A stretch of DNA of 64,000 bases from Arthrobacter sp. MMS18-M83 (GTDB taxonomy: Bacteria > Actinomycetota > Actinomycetes > Actinomycetales > Micrococcaceae): positions 3,410,001 to 3,474,000 of the forward strand of contig NZ_CP113343.1 in assembly GCF_026683955.1 (NCBI RefSeq), written 5' to 3'. The translations under genes were made by a program, and so were the position numbers. Positions 33,732 through 42,901 of the stretch are shown in pieces. The notes under the pieces were generated by a model. The model made no database searches, had not been told where the DNA came from, and saw nothing but the letters and a program-made list of their open reading frames with translations. Every line of letters starts with the position of its first letter. Positions within the stretch are counted from its first letter, which is position 1.

Positions 33732-35255
33732 ATGACTGTTTATGCACAGCCGGGTGCCGAGGGTTCGAAGGTCACATTCAAGGACCGTTACGAGAACTGG
33801 ATCGGCGGCGAGTGGGTTGCCCCGGTCAAGGGGCAGTACTTCGAAAACATCACCCCTGTGACCGGGAAGGCCTTCTGCGAGGTTGCCCGGGGCACAGCCG
33901 AGGACATCGAGCTCGCATTAGACGCCGCCCACAAGGTGGCTCCGTCCTGGGGCAAGACGTCAGCGACCGAACGCGCCGCAATCCTGAACAAGATCGCCGA
34001 CCGCATTGACGAGAATACCGAGCTGCTGGCCGTGGCCGAGAGCTGGGACAACGGCAAGCCGATCCGCGAAACCCTGAACGCGGACATCCCGCTCGCGGCG
34101 GACCACTTCCGCTATTTCGCCTCCGCGATCCGCGCCCAGGAAGGCCACCTGTCCCAGCTGGACGAGGACACCACCGCCTACCACTTCCGCGAGCCGCTGG
34201 GCGTGGTGGGCCAGATCATTCCGTGGAACTTCCCCATCCTGATGGCCGTGTGGAAGCTCGCCCCGGCACTGGCCGCGGGCAACGCCGTCGTCCTCAAGCC
34301 CGCAGAGCAGACCCCGTCCTCCATTCTCGTCCTGATGGAACTGATCAGCGACCTGCTGCCTGCCGGTGTGGTGAACGTCGTCAACGGCTTCGGCGTCGAG
34401 GCCGGAAAACCCCTGGCGTCCAGCCCCCGGATCCGCAAGATAGCCTTCACCGGGGAGACCACCACGGGCCGGTTGATCAGCCAGTACGCGTCCCAGAACC
34501 TGATCCCGGTGACCCTTGAACTGGGTGGCAAGAGCCCGAACATCTTCTTCGACGACGTCGCCGCGCAGAACGACGCGTTCTACGACAAGGCCCAGGAAGG
34601 CTTCACCCTCTTTGCCTTCAACCAAGGCGAAGTCTGCACCTGCCCGTCGCGCGCCCTGGTCCAGGAAGGCATCTACGACTCCTTCATGGCGGACGCCGTG
34701 GCCCGGACCAACAAGATCATCCAGGGCAACCCGCTGGACACCGGGACCCAACTTGGTGCCCAGGCCTCCAACGACCAGCTCGAGAAGATCCTCTCCTACA
34801 TCGACATCGGAAAGCAGGAAGGCGCCAAGATCCTCACAGGCGGCGCCCGTGCCCAGCTCGACGGTGACCTGGCCGGCGGCTACTACGTCCAGCCGACCAT
34901 CTTCGAGGGCCACAACCGGATGCGGATCTTCCAGGAGGAGATCTTCGGCCCGGTGGTATCCGTGACGAAGTTCAGCGACTACAACGACGCCATCGGCATC
35001 GCCAACGACACCCTGTACGGACTCGGGGCCGGCGTCTGGTCCCGCAACGGGAACGTCGCCTACCGGGCAGGACGGGAAATCCAGGTCGGCCGCGTCTGGG
35101 TCAACAACTACCACGCCTACCCGGCCGGTGCCGCGTTCGGCGGATACAAGTCCTCCGGCATCGGACGCGAAAACCACGCCATGATGCTGGACCACTACCA
35201 GCAGACCAAGAACCTCCTGGTCAGCTACAACGAAAACAAGCTCGGCTTCTTCTAG
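33732..35255 (+). CDS. Acetaldehyde-type NAD aldehyde dehydrogenase (ExaC-like)
   Basis: 507 aa, ATG after AGGAG (33721-33725). Oxidises short aldehydes to acids. Visible: [22 protein letters not shown] near 160-181, [12 protein letters not shown] with general-base glutamate near 260, catalytic cysteine in [16 protein letters not shown] near 300, and the C-terminal [23 protein letters not shown] typical of the ExaC/AldB group. An alcohol dehydrogenase and DUF779 gene follow, so the operon probably converts ethanol or another alcohol to its acid. A very long upstream open frame is not used: the ribosome site and family start fix the ATG. Confidence 0.9.
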   Translation: MTVYAQPGAEGSKVTFKDRYENWIGGEWVAPVKGQYFENITPVTGKAFCEVARGTAEDIELALDAAHKVAPSWGKTSATERAAILNKIADRIDENTELLAVAESWDNGKPIRETLNADIPLAADHFRYFASAIRAQEGHLSQLDEDTTAYHFREPLGVVGQIIPWNFPILMAVWKLAPALAAGNAVVLKPAEQTPSSILVLMELISDLLPAGVVNVVNGFGVEAGKPLASSPRIRKIAFTGETTTGRLISQYASQNLIPVTLELGGKSPNIFFDDVAAQNDAFYDKAQEGFTLFAFNQGEVCTCPSRALVQEGIYDSFMADAVARTNKIIQGNPLDTGTQLGAQASNDQLEKILSYIDIGKQEGAKILTGGARAQLDGDLAGGYYVQPTIFEGHNRMRIFQEEIFGPVVSVTKFSDYNDAIGIANDTLYGLGAGVWSRNGNVAYRAGREIQVGRVWVNNYHAYPAGAAFGGYKSSGIGRENHAMMLDHYQQTKNLLVSYNENKLGFF

Positions 35256-35374
35256 GCCGCACCAAACCCTGCGGGGAGGGATCAGCATAGGCCCTCCCCG
35301 CCAACCATCCTGGCCACCGCTCACTCAAATGACACCACCTAGACCACCGCTTTAACGACGCAAGGATTTCGCCA

Positions 35375-36397
35375 ATGACGACAACAATGCGAGCAGCCGT
35401 AGTAACCGAATTTGGAAAAGACCTTCAGATCCAGTCCCTTCCCATTCCTACTCCTGGCCGAGGGGAAGCGCTGGTCAGGGTCATCACCACCGGCGTGTGC
35501 CACACCGATCTGCACGCCGCGGAGGGGGACTGGCCGGTCAAGCCCTCCCCGCCGTTCGTGCCCGGCCATGAAGGCGTGGGCGAAGTTGTGGCCCTCGGTG
35601 AAGGCGTCACTGACCTGGCCGTCGGGGACCTTGTGGGTAACGCCTGGCTCTGGTCCGCCTGTGGCGACTGCCAGTTCTGCCGGACCGGCTGGGAAACGCT
35701 GTGCGAAGCCCAGAAGAACGCCGGCTACAGTGTGGACGGCTCGTTCGGGGAGTACATGCTGGTGGACAGCCGGTTCGCCGCGAGGATTCCGGCAGGTTCG
35801 GACCCCGTGGAGGTTGCCCCGGTGCTTTGCGCGGGCGTCACCGTCTACAAGGGATTGAAGATGACCGAGGCCAAGCCGGGCCAGTGGGTCACTATTTCCG
35901 GCATCGGCGGACTGGGGCACATCGCGGTCCAGTACGCGGTGGCCATGGGCCTGCGTGTCGCGGCGGTGGACATCGCCGACGACAAGCTTGCCCTGGCCAG
36001 GAAGCACGGCGCGGAACTCACGGTCAACGCGCTGCATGAGGATCCTGCCGAAGTCATCCAGCGCGAAACCGGAGGCTGTCACGGCGTCCTGGTCACGGCC
36101 GTGCATCCGTCGGCATTCGGGCAGGCGATCGGCATGGCCCGGCGCGGCGGGACCATCGTCTTCAACGGTCTTCCGCCGGGAGACTTCCCGGCACCGATCT
36201 TCGAGATTGTGCTCAAGGGCCTGACCGTCCGCGGCTCGATCGTGGGGACACGGCAGGACCTGGAGGAAGCGCTGGACTTCTACGCGCAGGGCAAGATCCA
36301 CCCGACCGTGTCCACACGTGAGCTCTCCGAGGTCAACGCAGTCTTTGATGAGATGAAGCATGCCAAGATCGACGGCCGCGTGGTGTTGAGGTTCTAA
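35375..36397 (+). CDS. adhP: Zinc-dependent alcohol dehydrogenase (AdhP type)
   Basis: 340 aa, ATG after AAGGATTT. Catalytic zinc ligands: cysteine in TTGVCHTDLHAAEGDW near 36-51, histidine in PFVPGHEGVGEV, and a later cysteine in APVLCAGVTVYKGLK. The structural zinc lobe is in ACGDCQFCRTGWETLCE near 90-106. The NAD fold is VTISGIGGLGHIAVQYAVAMG near 165-185. Oxidises primary alcohols to aldehydes for the upstream dehydrogenase. Its stop overlaps the next start (TAATG). Confidence 0.92.
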   Translation: MTTTMRAAVVTEFGKDLQIQSLPIPTPGRGEALVRVITTGVCHTDLHAAEGDWPVKPSPPFVPGHEGVGEVVALGEGVTDLAVGDLVGNAWLWSACGDCQFCRTGWETLCEAQKNAGYSVDGSFGEYMLVDSRFAARIPAGSDPVEVAPVLCAGVTVYKGLKMTEAKPGQWVTISGIGGLGHIAVQYAVAMGLRVAAVDIADDKLALARKHGAELTVNALHEDPAEVIQRETGGCHGVLVTAVHPSAFGQAIGMARRGGTIVFNGLPPGDFPAPIFEIVLKGLTVRGSIVGTRQDLEEALDFYAQGKIHPTVSTRELSEVNAVFDEMKHAKIDGRVVLRF

Positions 36398-36813
36398 TGC
36401 CCCACAACAGGCTTGACGCCGCAGTGACGCTGCCCGGGGAAAACTTTTCCCGGGTGGCGCTCACCGCCTCCTCCATCGTATTGCTCAATAAGTTGTGGGA
36501 GCAGCATGGGCCGCTCATGTTCCACCAGTCCGGTGGTTGCTGCGACGGTTCCTCGCCCATGTGCTACCCGGCAGGCGAGTTCATTACCGGCGACTCTGAC
36601 GTTTTGCTCGGCCTTTTCGACATCGGCAACCTCGAACGGCCGCAGCCTTTGGAGTTCTGGATGTCCCGGGAACAGTTCAACTACTGGTCCCACACCCACC
36701 TGACCGTGGACGTGGTGGCCGGCCGTGGGAGCGGCTTCTCCGTGGAGTCGCCGGAGGGCAAACGCTTCCTCATCCGCTCCACCTTGATGGATTGGATCGT
36801 CCCCAAGATTTGA
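36397..36813 (+). CDS. DUF779 family protein
   Basis: 138 aa. DUF779 proteins are regularly encoded with aldehyde and alcohol dehydrogenases; their biochemical role is not established. A cysteine-rich block FHQSGGCCDGSSPMCYPAG near 42-60 and the C-terminal GSGFSVESPEGKRFLIRS are the family hallmarks. The start overlaps the adhP stop, so translation is coupled to the dehydrogenase. A metal-binding or enzyme-activating role is plausible but not shown by sequence. Confidence 0.88.
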   Translation: MPHNRLDAAVTLPGENFSRVALTASSIVLLNKLWEQHGPLMFHQSGGCCDGSSPMCYPAGEFITGDSDVLLGLFDIGNLERPQPLEFWMSREQFNYWSHTHLTVDVVAGRGSGFSVESPEGKRFLIRSTLMDWIVPKI

Positions 36814-36925
36814 TGCCGAGCCACCCTTGCGTCTCACAATCTGGGACAAATGTGGGAGTCCGCTGGCTGGACACTACCCTTGATGAGTCTGTTTCCAACA
36901 CCCCGTCAAGATTGTGGACTCTTCT

Positions 36926-38506
36926 ATGAACCTCTTCCGGACCAAGTCAATCGAGCAGTCCATTGCGGACGCCGATGAACCCGGACGCAAGCTCAAGCGT
37001 TCCCTCAGCACCTGGGATCTGATGATCATGGGTGTCGCCGTCGCCGTCGGCGCCGGGATCTTCTCCGTCGGCGCTAAAGCCGCGGCAAACTTTGCCGGCC
37101 CGGCCGTGACGATTTCCTTCGCCGTCGCAGCCGTCACGTGTGCCCTGGCCATCATGTGCTACGCCGAATTCGCCACCGCCATCCCGGTGGCGGGGTCCGC
37201 CTATGTCTTCACCTACGCCACCATGGGTGAAGTCCTCGCCTGGATCATCGGTTGGAACCTCATCCTTGAACTCTTCACCGCCGCTGCGGTCATCGCCAAG
37301 TACTGGGGCATCTATCTGAGCAAGGTGTTCGGCCTCATGGGCGTGGAGATGCCGCCGGCCTTGAACATCGCAGGCGTGGACCTCTACTGGGGCGCGTTCC
37401 TGATTGTCGCGATCTTCACTGGGCTCCTGGTGCTCGGCACCAAGCTCTCCGCCCGCGTGGGCAACATCTTCACGCTGATCAAGATCGCCGTGGTGCTGTT
37501 CGTGATCGTGGTCGGCTTCACGTACGTCAAGTTCTCCAATTACGCGCCCTTTGTCCCGGCATCGCAGCCGACCGGTGGCAATGGCGGCGCAGACGTCATG
37601 AAGCAGTCCTTCTTTGGCTTCCTCACCGGCGCGGTTCCGGCACAGTACGGAACCCTGGGTATTTTTGCCGGCGCAGCCCTGGTGTTCTTTGCGTTCATCG
37701 GGTTCGACGTGGTTGCCACGTCCGCGGAAGAGGTCAAGAACCCGCAGAAGACCCTGCCCCGGGGCATCTTCGGCGGACTGGCGCTCGTGACGCTGCTGTA
37801 CATCCTGGTCTCCCTGGCCCTGACCGGCATGGTGTCCTACACACAATTGGCGGAAGCCAAGAGTCCCACCCTCACCACGGCCTTCGAGGCTGTTGGAAAT
37901 ACCGACGCGGCCAAGGTCATTGCCTTCGGGTCCCTGATCGGTTTGACCACCGTCATCATGGTGCTGCTCATGGGCCTGGCCCGCGTGGTCTTGGCCATGA
38001 GCCGCGACGGATTGCTCCCGCGCTCGCTGTCCAAGACGAGCGAAAAGCGTTCGACGCCGGTCCGCCTCCAGATCATCTGCGGCGCGGCCGTGGCGATCGT
38101 GGCCGGCCTGACCAATGTGGATCTCCTTGAGGAAATGATCAACATCGGCACGCTCTCAGCCTTCGTCATGGTGAGCCTGGGCATCCTGGTGCTGCGTAAG
38201 AAGCGCCCGGACCTGAAGCCGGCTTTCCGTGTTCCTTTCGGCAAGGTACTTCCCGTGGTTTCGGCTGTCCTGTGCCTCTACCTCATGACGAACCTGGCCG
38301 TGGAAACCTGGATCTTCTTCGCCATCTGGCTGGCAATCGGACTTGCCATCTACTTTGCCTACGGTCAGCGCCACTCCCGCCTGAACGAGAAGTTCGCTGC
38401 GGCGAGGGCTGCGGTCTCCGGCACGAGCAGCGACTCCAGCGATTCAACCGACTCAAACGATTCAACCGCCTCAAGCGACGACGAGGACAGCCTCAGCAAG
38501 GTCTGA
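36926..38506 (+). CDS. APC-superfamily cationic amino acid permease
   Basis: 526 aa from ATG 36926 (a GTG four codons upstream is possible). The opening MNLFRTKSIEQS and the first helix GVAVAVGAGIFSVG match the CAT/YfnA group of amino acid permeases; about 12-13 hydrophobic segments follow. The consensus FIGFDVVATSAEEVKNPQKTLPRGI lies near 255-279. The cytoplasmic C-terminus is a low-complexity S/D/T tail (DSSDSTDSNDSTASSDDED) of about 30 residues. The transported amino acid is unknown. A clean terminator follows. Confidence 0.88.
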   Translation: MNLFRTKSIEQSIADADEPGRKLKRSLSTWDLMIMGVAVAVGAGIFSVGAKAAANFAGPAVTISFAVAAVTCALAIMCYAEFATAIPVAGSAYVFTYATMGEVLAWIIGWNLILELFTAAAVIAKYWGIYLSKVFGLMGVEMPPALNIAGVDLYWGAFLIVAIFTGLLVLGTKLSARVGNIFTLIKIAVVLFVIVVGFTYVKFSNYAPFVPASQPTGGNGGADVMKQSFFGFLTGAVPAQYGTLGIFAGAALVFFAFIGFDVVATSAEEVKNPQKTLPRGIFGGLALVTLLYILVSLALTGMVSYTQLAEAKSPTLTTAFEAVGNTDAAKVIAFGSLIGLTTVIMVLLMGLARVVLAMSRDGLLPRSLSKTSEKRSTPVRLQIICGAAVAIVAGLTNVDLLEEMINIGTLSAFVMVSLGILVLRKKRPDLKPAFRVPFGKVLPVVSAVLCLYLMTNLAVETWIFFAIWLAIGLAIYFAYGQRHSRLNEKFAAARAAVSGTSSDSSDSTDSNDSTASSDDEDSLSKV

Positions 38507-38526
38507 TGCCCCTGGCTGGTTCCATG

Positions 38527-38554
38527 GCCCCCTCAAGCTTCGGCTTGAGGGGGC
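38527..38554 (+). terminator. Rho-independent-type hairpin after the permease
   Basis: Perfect 12-bp stem GCCCCCTCAAGC / GCTTGAGGGGGC with a TTCG loop, 20 bp after the permease stop; only CTTCC follows, so the U-tract is weak, as is usual in actinobacteria. Confidence 0.75.
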
Positions 38555-38565
38555 TTCCTATTGGA

Positions 38566-38640
38566 CTCCAACACGTGCGGCTCCAACGCTTGCGGCTCCA
38601 ACACGTGCGGCTCCAACGCTTGCGGCTCTAACGCTTACGG
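38566..38640. repeat. 15-bp tandem repeat, five units
   Basis: Units CTCCAACACGTGCGG and CTCCAACGCTTGCGG alternate (38566, 38581, 38596, 38611), followed by a diverged fifth (38626, CTCTAACGCTTACGG). The last unit supplies the stop codon of the DUF2461 gene on the minus strand. Alternation suggests a 30-bp higher-order unit. Confidence 0.9.
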
Positions 38641-39270
38641 GGCCGCGTGCTCGTTGACCCACTCGACGAGCGGCCGCAGTACCTCCCAACGTTGGGCGAT
38701 CTCCTCCTTGGCTGAGGGCTGCGACATCCATTCCGGTTCTCGCAAGCTCACCCCGGCAGACAGGGACTTGTGCTTGAGGAGCTCGGCGCGCGGATGGTCC
38801 TTGTCGAAACCACGCGGCACGGTCTTGAGTTTCTCCCCTTCAACCGCGAAACCTGCCGCTGCGATGTCATCAACGATTTTCTGGAGTTCTTCTCCGCTGG
38901 CCGGTGCATCCGTGGCGGCGCGGAACCGGGCAATCTGCTCAGGGGTTCTAGAGTGGCATCCGCCGCCCACGAGCAACCCGTCTGCACTGAGCTGGAGGTA
39001 GAAGCCCACGCCCTCCTTGTCCGCCGCAAACGCTCCCTGTGCCGTCTTGTAGGGGGACTTGTCCTGGGAGAAGCGGACATCCCTGTTGGGGCGGAAGACC
39101 TTGCCCGGCCCGAATCTTGGCTCAAGCTCCTCCAGCAACAGCGTCAGTGGCTCCTTCACAGCGGAGTCGTAGATGTCTTTGTGCGCCAGCCACCATTCGC
39201 GGTTGTTGTTCTCTTCAAGTTCGGCATAGAAGGCTATCGCCGCTGCGGGGATCCCGGTAAATGTGCTCAT
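38635..39270 (-). CDS. DUF2461 family protein
   Basis: 211 aa. The start FTGIPAAAIAFYAELEENNNREWWLAHKDIYDSAVKEPL and RFGPGKVFRPNRDVRFSQDKSPYKT are the DUF2461 signatures (the F-Y-x-L-x-x-N-N-x-x-x-W-F/W pattern). No biochemical function is known for the family. On the minus strand TAGGAT (39277-39282) is six bases before the ATG, indicating a leaderless mRNA. Its 3' end lies in the 15-bp tandem repeat. Confidence 0.88.
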   Translation of the reverse strand: MSTFTGIPAAAIAFYAELEENNNREWWLAHKDIYDSAVKEPLTLLLEELEPRFGPGKVFRPNRDVRFSQDKSPYKTAQGAFAADKEGVGFYLQLSADGLLVGGGCHSRTPEQIARFRAATDAPASGEELQKIVDDIAAAGFAVEGEKLKTVPRGFDKDHPRAELLKHKSLSAGVSLREPEWMSQPSAKEEIAQRWEVLRPLVEWVNEHAAP

Positions 39271-39281
39271 GTAAGGATCCT

Positions 39282-39485
39282 ATGGACGACAATGCCGAGC
39301 TAGCCAGAGCCATTGCCGGCTATGTGGAAAACTCGCCGTGGAACCCCGTCGTCGGAACCCCGCCATCGGAACCCCGCCCTGGAACCCCGTCGCGGAGGCA
39401 CGCCACCAGATCCGTACCTTGTTTCGAGTTCCGCCAGCTACAAGCCCAGGAACGGCAAACAAGCCACGGCTTTGATGCGGATTAA
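39282..39485 (+). CDS. Doubtful small ORF
   Basis: 67 codons beginning MDDNAELARAIAGYVENSPWNPVV. The first 24 residues read like a protein start, but there is no ribosome site, and the rest runs through a 13-14-bp tandem repeat (GGAACCCCG, four units, 39340-39393) and a palindrome (39412-39469). Possibly a gene remnant; probably not a functional gene. Confidence 0.2.
   Translation: MDDNAELARAIAGYVENSPWNPVVGTPPSEPRPGTPSRRHATRSVPCFEFRQLQAQERQTSHGFDAD
39340..39393. repeat. 13-14-bp imperfect tandem repeat, four units
   Basis: Four units starting GGAACCCCG at 39340, 39354, 39368 and 39381. Lies in the intergenic stretch between the DUF2461 gene and katA. Confidence 0.75.
39412..39469. repeat. 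Palindrome resembling the cysN downstream hairpin (family E)
   Basis: Imperfect arms CCGTACCTTGTTTCGAGTTCC and the inverse of its partner GGAACGGCAAACAAGCCACGG. The CTTGTTT core recurs in the palindromes at 12350 and 58612; relatedness is tentative. Confidence 0.5.
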
Positions 39486-39488
39486 AGA

Positions 39489-39523
39489 GCAACCCCGCTG
39501 CGGAGATTCCGCAGCGGGGTTGC
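39489..39523 (-). terminator. Terminator of fur-katA operon
   Basis: Perfect 16-bp stem GCAACCCCGCTGCGGA / TCCGCAGCGGGGTTGC with a three-base loop. On the minus strand it lies 17 bp after the katA stop and is followed by CTCTTTAAT. Confidence 0.85.
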
Positions 39524-39539
39524 CCGTTATGGGACGTTG

Positions 39540-41024
39540 TTAGAGCTTGTTGGCCGCTTCAGCGGCCGACTCGCCCTGGCCGGCTCCGAGGTTGGCGCGC
39601 AGCTTGGCGCCGAGTTCGGCGTCGACGTTGGTCCAGTACTGGATGGCGCGTTCCTTGATGCCGGGGCTCTTGACGCCGCCCACAGCGCCCGTGATGGTGT
39701 CCAGCAGGCGGGCCTTGGCGCCGTCGTCGTACACGTCGCGGTACAGTGCGCCGGCCTGGACGAAGTCGCCGTCCTCGGCGTGCAGGGAGTGTGCGGAGAG
39801 CGTCAGCTCACCGTCGTTCTCCCAGCCGCCGGCAGGGTTCTGAGGTTCAACAGCAGCCGGGCCACCCACGGAGTTCGGTGCGTAGACCGGAACCGAAGGA
39901 GCGTTGAACAGGTAGCGTCCCGCGCCGTCCTGGCTGTAGTTGTTGACCTGGTTCTTCGGCTGGTTCACCGGGATCTGGGCGTGGTTGGTGCCGACGCGGT
40001 AGCGGTGTGCGTCAGCGTAAGAGAAGATGCGGGCCTGCAGCATCTTGTCCGGGGAAGCAGCGATACCCGGAACGAAGTTCGACGGCGCGAAGGTGGCCTG
40101 CTCGATCTGCGCGAAGTAGTTCTCCGGGTTCTTGTTGAGCTCCATGGTGCCCACGTGGATCAGCGGGTAGTCCGCGTGCGGCCAGACCTTGGTGAGGTCG
40201 AACGGGTTGAAGCGGTACGTCTTGGCGTCCTCGTAGGGCATGACCTGGACATGCAGTTCCCAGGACGGGAAGTTGCCGGCGGTGATGTTTTCCTGGAGGT
40301 CGCGGATGTAGAAGTCCGCGTCCGAGCCGGCCAGCTCTTCGGCCTGGTCGCCCGTGATGGTCTTGACGCCCTGGTTGGACTTGAAGTGGTACTTGACCCA
40401 GAAGCGCTCGCCCTCGGCGTTGATCCACTGGTAGGTGTGCGAGCCGTAGCCCTGCATTTCACGCCAGGAAGCCGGCAGGCCGCGGTCGCCCATGAGCCAG
40501 GTGACCTGGTGTGCGGACTCGGGGGAGAGGGTCCAGAAGTCCCACTGCATGTCGGCGTCGCGCAGGTGGGTGCCCGGGAGGCGCTTCTGGGAGTGGATGA
40601 AGTCGGGGAACTTGATGCCGTCGCGGATGAAGAACACCGGGGTGTTGTTGCCCACGAGGTCGTAGTTGCCCTCGGAAGTGTAGAACTTGACGGCGAAGCC
40701 GCGGGGGTCGCGCCAGGTGTCCGGGGAGCCGTTCTCGCCTGCAACCGAGGAGAAGCGGATGAGCATGTCCGTCTCGACGCCGGGCTGCAGGAAAGCAGCC
40801 TTGGTGTACTTGGAAACGTCCGAAGAAGTCTTGAAGGTACCGAAAGCGCCGCCGCCCTTGGCGTGGACAACACGCTCCGGGACGCGCTCGCGGTTGAACT
40901 GGGCGAGCTTTTCCACCAAGTAGTGGTCGGTCAGGATGATGGCACCATCGGCACCAACGGACTTGGAATGCGCGTCCGAGGTGACGGGGGCGCCCGACTG
41001 GGTGGTCGAGATGTTCGCGGTCAT
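39540..41024 (-). CDS. katA: Catalase KatA (monofunctional haem catalase)
   Basis: 494 aa; disproportionates hydrogen peroxide. Small-subunit clade 3 catalase pattern: [20 protein letters not shown] near 44-63 (catalytic histidine), [25 protein letters not shown] near 125-149 (catalytic asparagine region), and haem-tyrosine motif [17 protein letters not shown] near 332-348. The C-terminal tail of about 20 residues is A/E-rich. The start follows GGAGAA. It lies seven bp behind the fur-family gene and is co-transcribed with it. Confidence 0.96.
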   Translation of the reverse strand: MTANISTTQSGAPVTSDAHSKSVGADGAIILTDHYLVEKLAQFNRERVPERVVHAKGGGAFGTFKTSSDVSKYTKAAFLQPGVETDMLIRFSSVAGENGSPDTWRDPRGFAVKFYTSEGNYDLVGNNTPVFFIRDGIKFPDFIHSQKRLPGTHLRDADMQWDFWTLSPESAHQVTWLMGDRGLPASWREMQGYGSHTYQWINAEGERFWVKYHFKSNQGVKTITGDQAEELAGSDADFYIRDLQENITAGNFPSWELHVQVMPYEDAKTYRFNPFDLTKVWPHADYPLIHVGTMELNKNPENYFAQIEQATFAPSNFVPGIAASPDKMLQARIFSYADAHRYRVGTNHAQIPVNQPKNQVNNYSQDGAGRYLFNAPSVPVYAPNSVGGPAAVEPQNPAGGWENDGELTLSAHSLHAEDGDFVQAGALYRDVYDDGAKARLLDTITGAVGGVKSPGIKERAIQYWTNVDAELGAKLRANLGAGQGESAAEAANKL

Positions 41025-41031
41025 CGTTCTC

Positions 41032-41511
41032 CTATTTCGTGGTTACTTGCGTTTGAGTAGGAAGCTGTTGTTTGGCTTGGCAGTCCTGGCAGATGCCTTG
41101 GTACAGGACGTCTGCGATCTGGATGGTCATGGGTTTGGAGTGCTCATCCCAGTGCGGGGTGAGGCAGGGGGCATGGCCTACGGCGCAGTCGACATCCTCC
41201 ACCCGGCCGCAGCTGATGCAGACGGCGTGGTGGTGGTTGTCGCCCACCCGCGTCTCGTACAGCGCGGGAGAGTGGGGCGGTTCGAACCGTCGCAGCATCT
41301 GTAGGTCCGTGAGGTCGCTCAGCACCACATAAACAGACTGCGCTGTCAGTTCGGGAAGATCCTTGCGCGCGGCAGCCAGGATGCCTTCGGCCGGGGAATG
41401 TGGATTGTGCTGAACGGCCGCAAGGACCGCCAAGCGCTGTTTGGTCACGCGGCGTCCGTGGGAATGCAGGGCGGAAGCCCACACTTCCTGGTCTGCCGAG
41501 TGATCTGCCAT
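41032..41511 (-). CDS. Fur-family regulator (FurA/PerR-like) of catalase
   Basis: 159 aa. Winged helix about 10-80 ([27 protein letters not shown]) followed by the dimerisation domain with metal residues: [17 protein letters not shown] near 92-108, and a C-terminal CQDC pair (structural zinc). Gene order fur-katA in one operon is the classical peroxide-sensing arrangement (FurA-KatG in mycobacteria, PerR-KatA elsewhere). A palindrome at 41527-41551, directly upstream, is the expected autoregulatory box. Whether it senses peroxide or iron cannot be read from sequence, but catalase coupling favours peroxide. Confidence 0.9.
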   Translation of the reverse strand: MADHSADQEVWASALHSHGRRVTKQRLAVLAAVQHNPHSPAEGILAAARKDLPELTAQSVYVVLSDLTDLQMLRRFEPPHSPALYETRVGDNHHHAVCISCGRVEDVDCAVGHAPCLTPHWDEHSKPMTIQIADVLYQGICQDCQAKQQLPTQTQVTTK

Positions 41512-41526
41512 ACCCTCATTGAAGCA

Positions 41527-41551
41527 CTTATTATGAGTACTTCACAATAAG
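41527..41551. promoter_or_regulatory. Fur/PerR-type palindrome upstream of fur-katA
   Basis: CTTATTATGA and TCACAATAAG arms around the centre AGTACT-like bases; matches on both arms CTTATT.TGA. It covers a CATAAT -10-like word on the minus strand 16 bp before the fur start. Confidence 0.65.
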
Positions 41552-41566
41552 GCTAGGCTAACTTCG
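41548..41566 (+). promoter_or_regulatory. DtxR/IdeR-like iron box upstream of the EntS-like exporter
   Basis: TAAGGCTAGGCTAACTTCG compared with the established iron-box consensus TTAGGTTAGGCTAACCTAA shares about 14 of 19 positions by eye. It overlaps the Fur-type palindrome by four bases and is 43 bp from the exporter start. Confidence 0.5.
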
Positions 41567-41608
41567 GATGAATCGAGCAGGCGGCGGCCCGATGGGTAGG
41601 GTTGGACG

Positions 41609-42880
41609 GTGGCAAAACTCCTGGCTGACATGACCCCGCTTCGCGAAAGCCCGGCCTTCCGCCGCCTGTGGCTCGGGTCCTCCGTGTCGATGGTCGGATC
41701 CCAGTTGACGCTCGTTGCCGTGAGCCTTGAGGTCTACAGCATCACCCAGCAGAGCCTCTACGTAGGCCTGCTGAGCGTCTTTGCCTTGGTTCCGCTGGTG
41801 ATCGCGGGTTTGTTCGGTGGTGCCATTTCCGACGCTTACGACCGACGGAAAGTCGCGATCGTTTCTTCCCTCGTTTTGTGGGCCTGCAGCGTCGCCCTCG
41901 CGCTCCAAGCGTGGTTCCAACTCAACAATGTCTGGATCCTGTTTGCGCTCGTTGCGATCCAAAGCGGCGCCCAAGGCATCAACGGGCCCGCACGCAGCGC
42001 CATCATTCCCTTGCTGGTCCGGAAGGAGCTGCTGCCCGCCGCCAACGCGTTGAGCATGCTCAACATGGGTATTTCCATGACCGCAGGCCCCTTGCTTGCC
42101 GGTGTGCTGGTTGCGTCGAGCGGTTTTGGCTGGACTTACACGATCGACGCGTTCAGCTTCGCTTTCGCGCTGTGGAGTCTGTTCAAGCTTCCGCCCCTGC
42201 CCGCGGCCGAGAACGCGTCGGCACCCGGCTTGCGCTCCGTCGTCGAAGGCTTCCGCTTCCTGGGCACCCGGCCCAATCTCCGCATGACCTTCATCATCGA
42301 CCTCATCGCGATGATCTGCGCCCAGCCGCGCGCCCTCATGCCGGCCATCGGCGCCACCATGATCGGCGGCGGTGACACCACCGTGGGTGTGCTGCTCGCC
42401 TCCGTGGCAGTGGGCGCCTTCCTGGCGGGGTTGTTCTCCGGACCCCTGGGAAGGATGCGGCGCCAGGGCAGTGCGGTGGTATGGTCCGTGGCCGGATGGG
42501 GCTTCTCGATCGCAGCTTTCGGCTTGGTGGTAGTCCTTGCGGGCGACTCCGGTCGCGACGGCGTGACGCCTTGGATAGTCCCCGCCGCCACCTGTTGTGC
42601 CCTCGCCGGAATCTCGGACTCTGTCAGTGCGGTCTTCCGCACCACGATCCTGCAATCGGCCACTCCGGACCACATGCGGGGACGGTTGCAAGGCGTGTTC
42701 ATCGTGGTGGTTGCCGGAGGTCCGCGAGTAGGGGACGTGCTCGCCGGTGGCGTCACCAAAGTTCTCAGCGAAGGCTGGGTACTACTCCTGGGCGGCGTGC
42801 TGTGTGCGGTCCTGGCCTGGCTCGTGCCTCGCTGGCAGCGCGGATTCCTCCGATACGACTCCGTTCACCCTGTGCCCTAA
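41609..42880 (+). CDS. EntS-like MFS exporter, possibly of a siderophore
   Basis: 423 aa, GTG start. TAGGGT (41597-41602) is six bases upstream, so the mRNA is probably leaderless. Twelve hydrophobic segments; the opening TPLRESPAFRRLWLGSSVSMVGSQLT and GGAISDAYDRRKVAIVSS belong to the EntS/DHA3-type MFS group, whose best known member exports enterobactin. FRTTILQSATPDHMRGRLQGVF in the second half is also typical. The iron-box-like site upstream supports iron-related export. No siderophore synthase genes are in the window; drug efflux is the alternative. Confidence 0.82.
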   Translation: MAKLLADMTPLRESPAFRRLWLGSSVSMVGSQLTLVAVSLEVYSITQQSLYVGLLSVFALVPLVIAGLFGGAISDAYDRRKVAIVSSLVLWACSVALALQAWFQLNNVWILFALVAIQSGAQGINGPARSAIIPLLVRKELLPAANALSMLNMGISMTAGPLLAGVLVASSGFGWTYTIDAFSFAFALWSLFKLPPLPAAENASAPGLRSVVEGFRFLGTRPNLRMTFIIDLIAMICAQPRALMPAIGATMIGGGDTTVGVLLASVAVGAFLAGLFSGPLGRMRRQGSAVVWSVAGWGFSIAAFGLVVVLAGDSGRDGVTPWIVPAATCCALAGISDSVSAVFRTTILQSATPDHMRGRLQGVFIVVVAGGPRVGDVLAGGVTKVLSEGWVLLLGGVLCAVLAWLVPRWQRGFLRYDSVHPVP

Positions 42881-42901
42881 CCCGGTGCCCAGCCTCACGC
42901 G

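Noticed and set aside
38561..38640. Coding repeat protein (S-N-T-C-G units)
   Set aside because: No start codon with a ribosome site or promoter box; the stretch follows the permease terminator.
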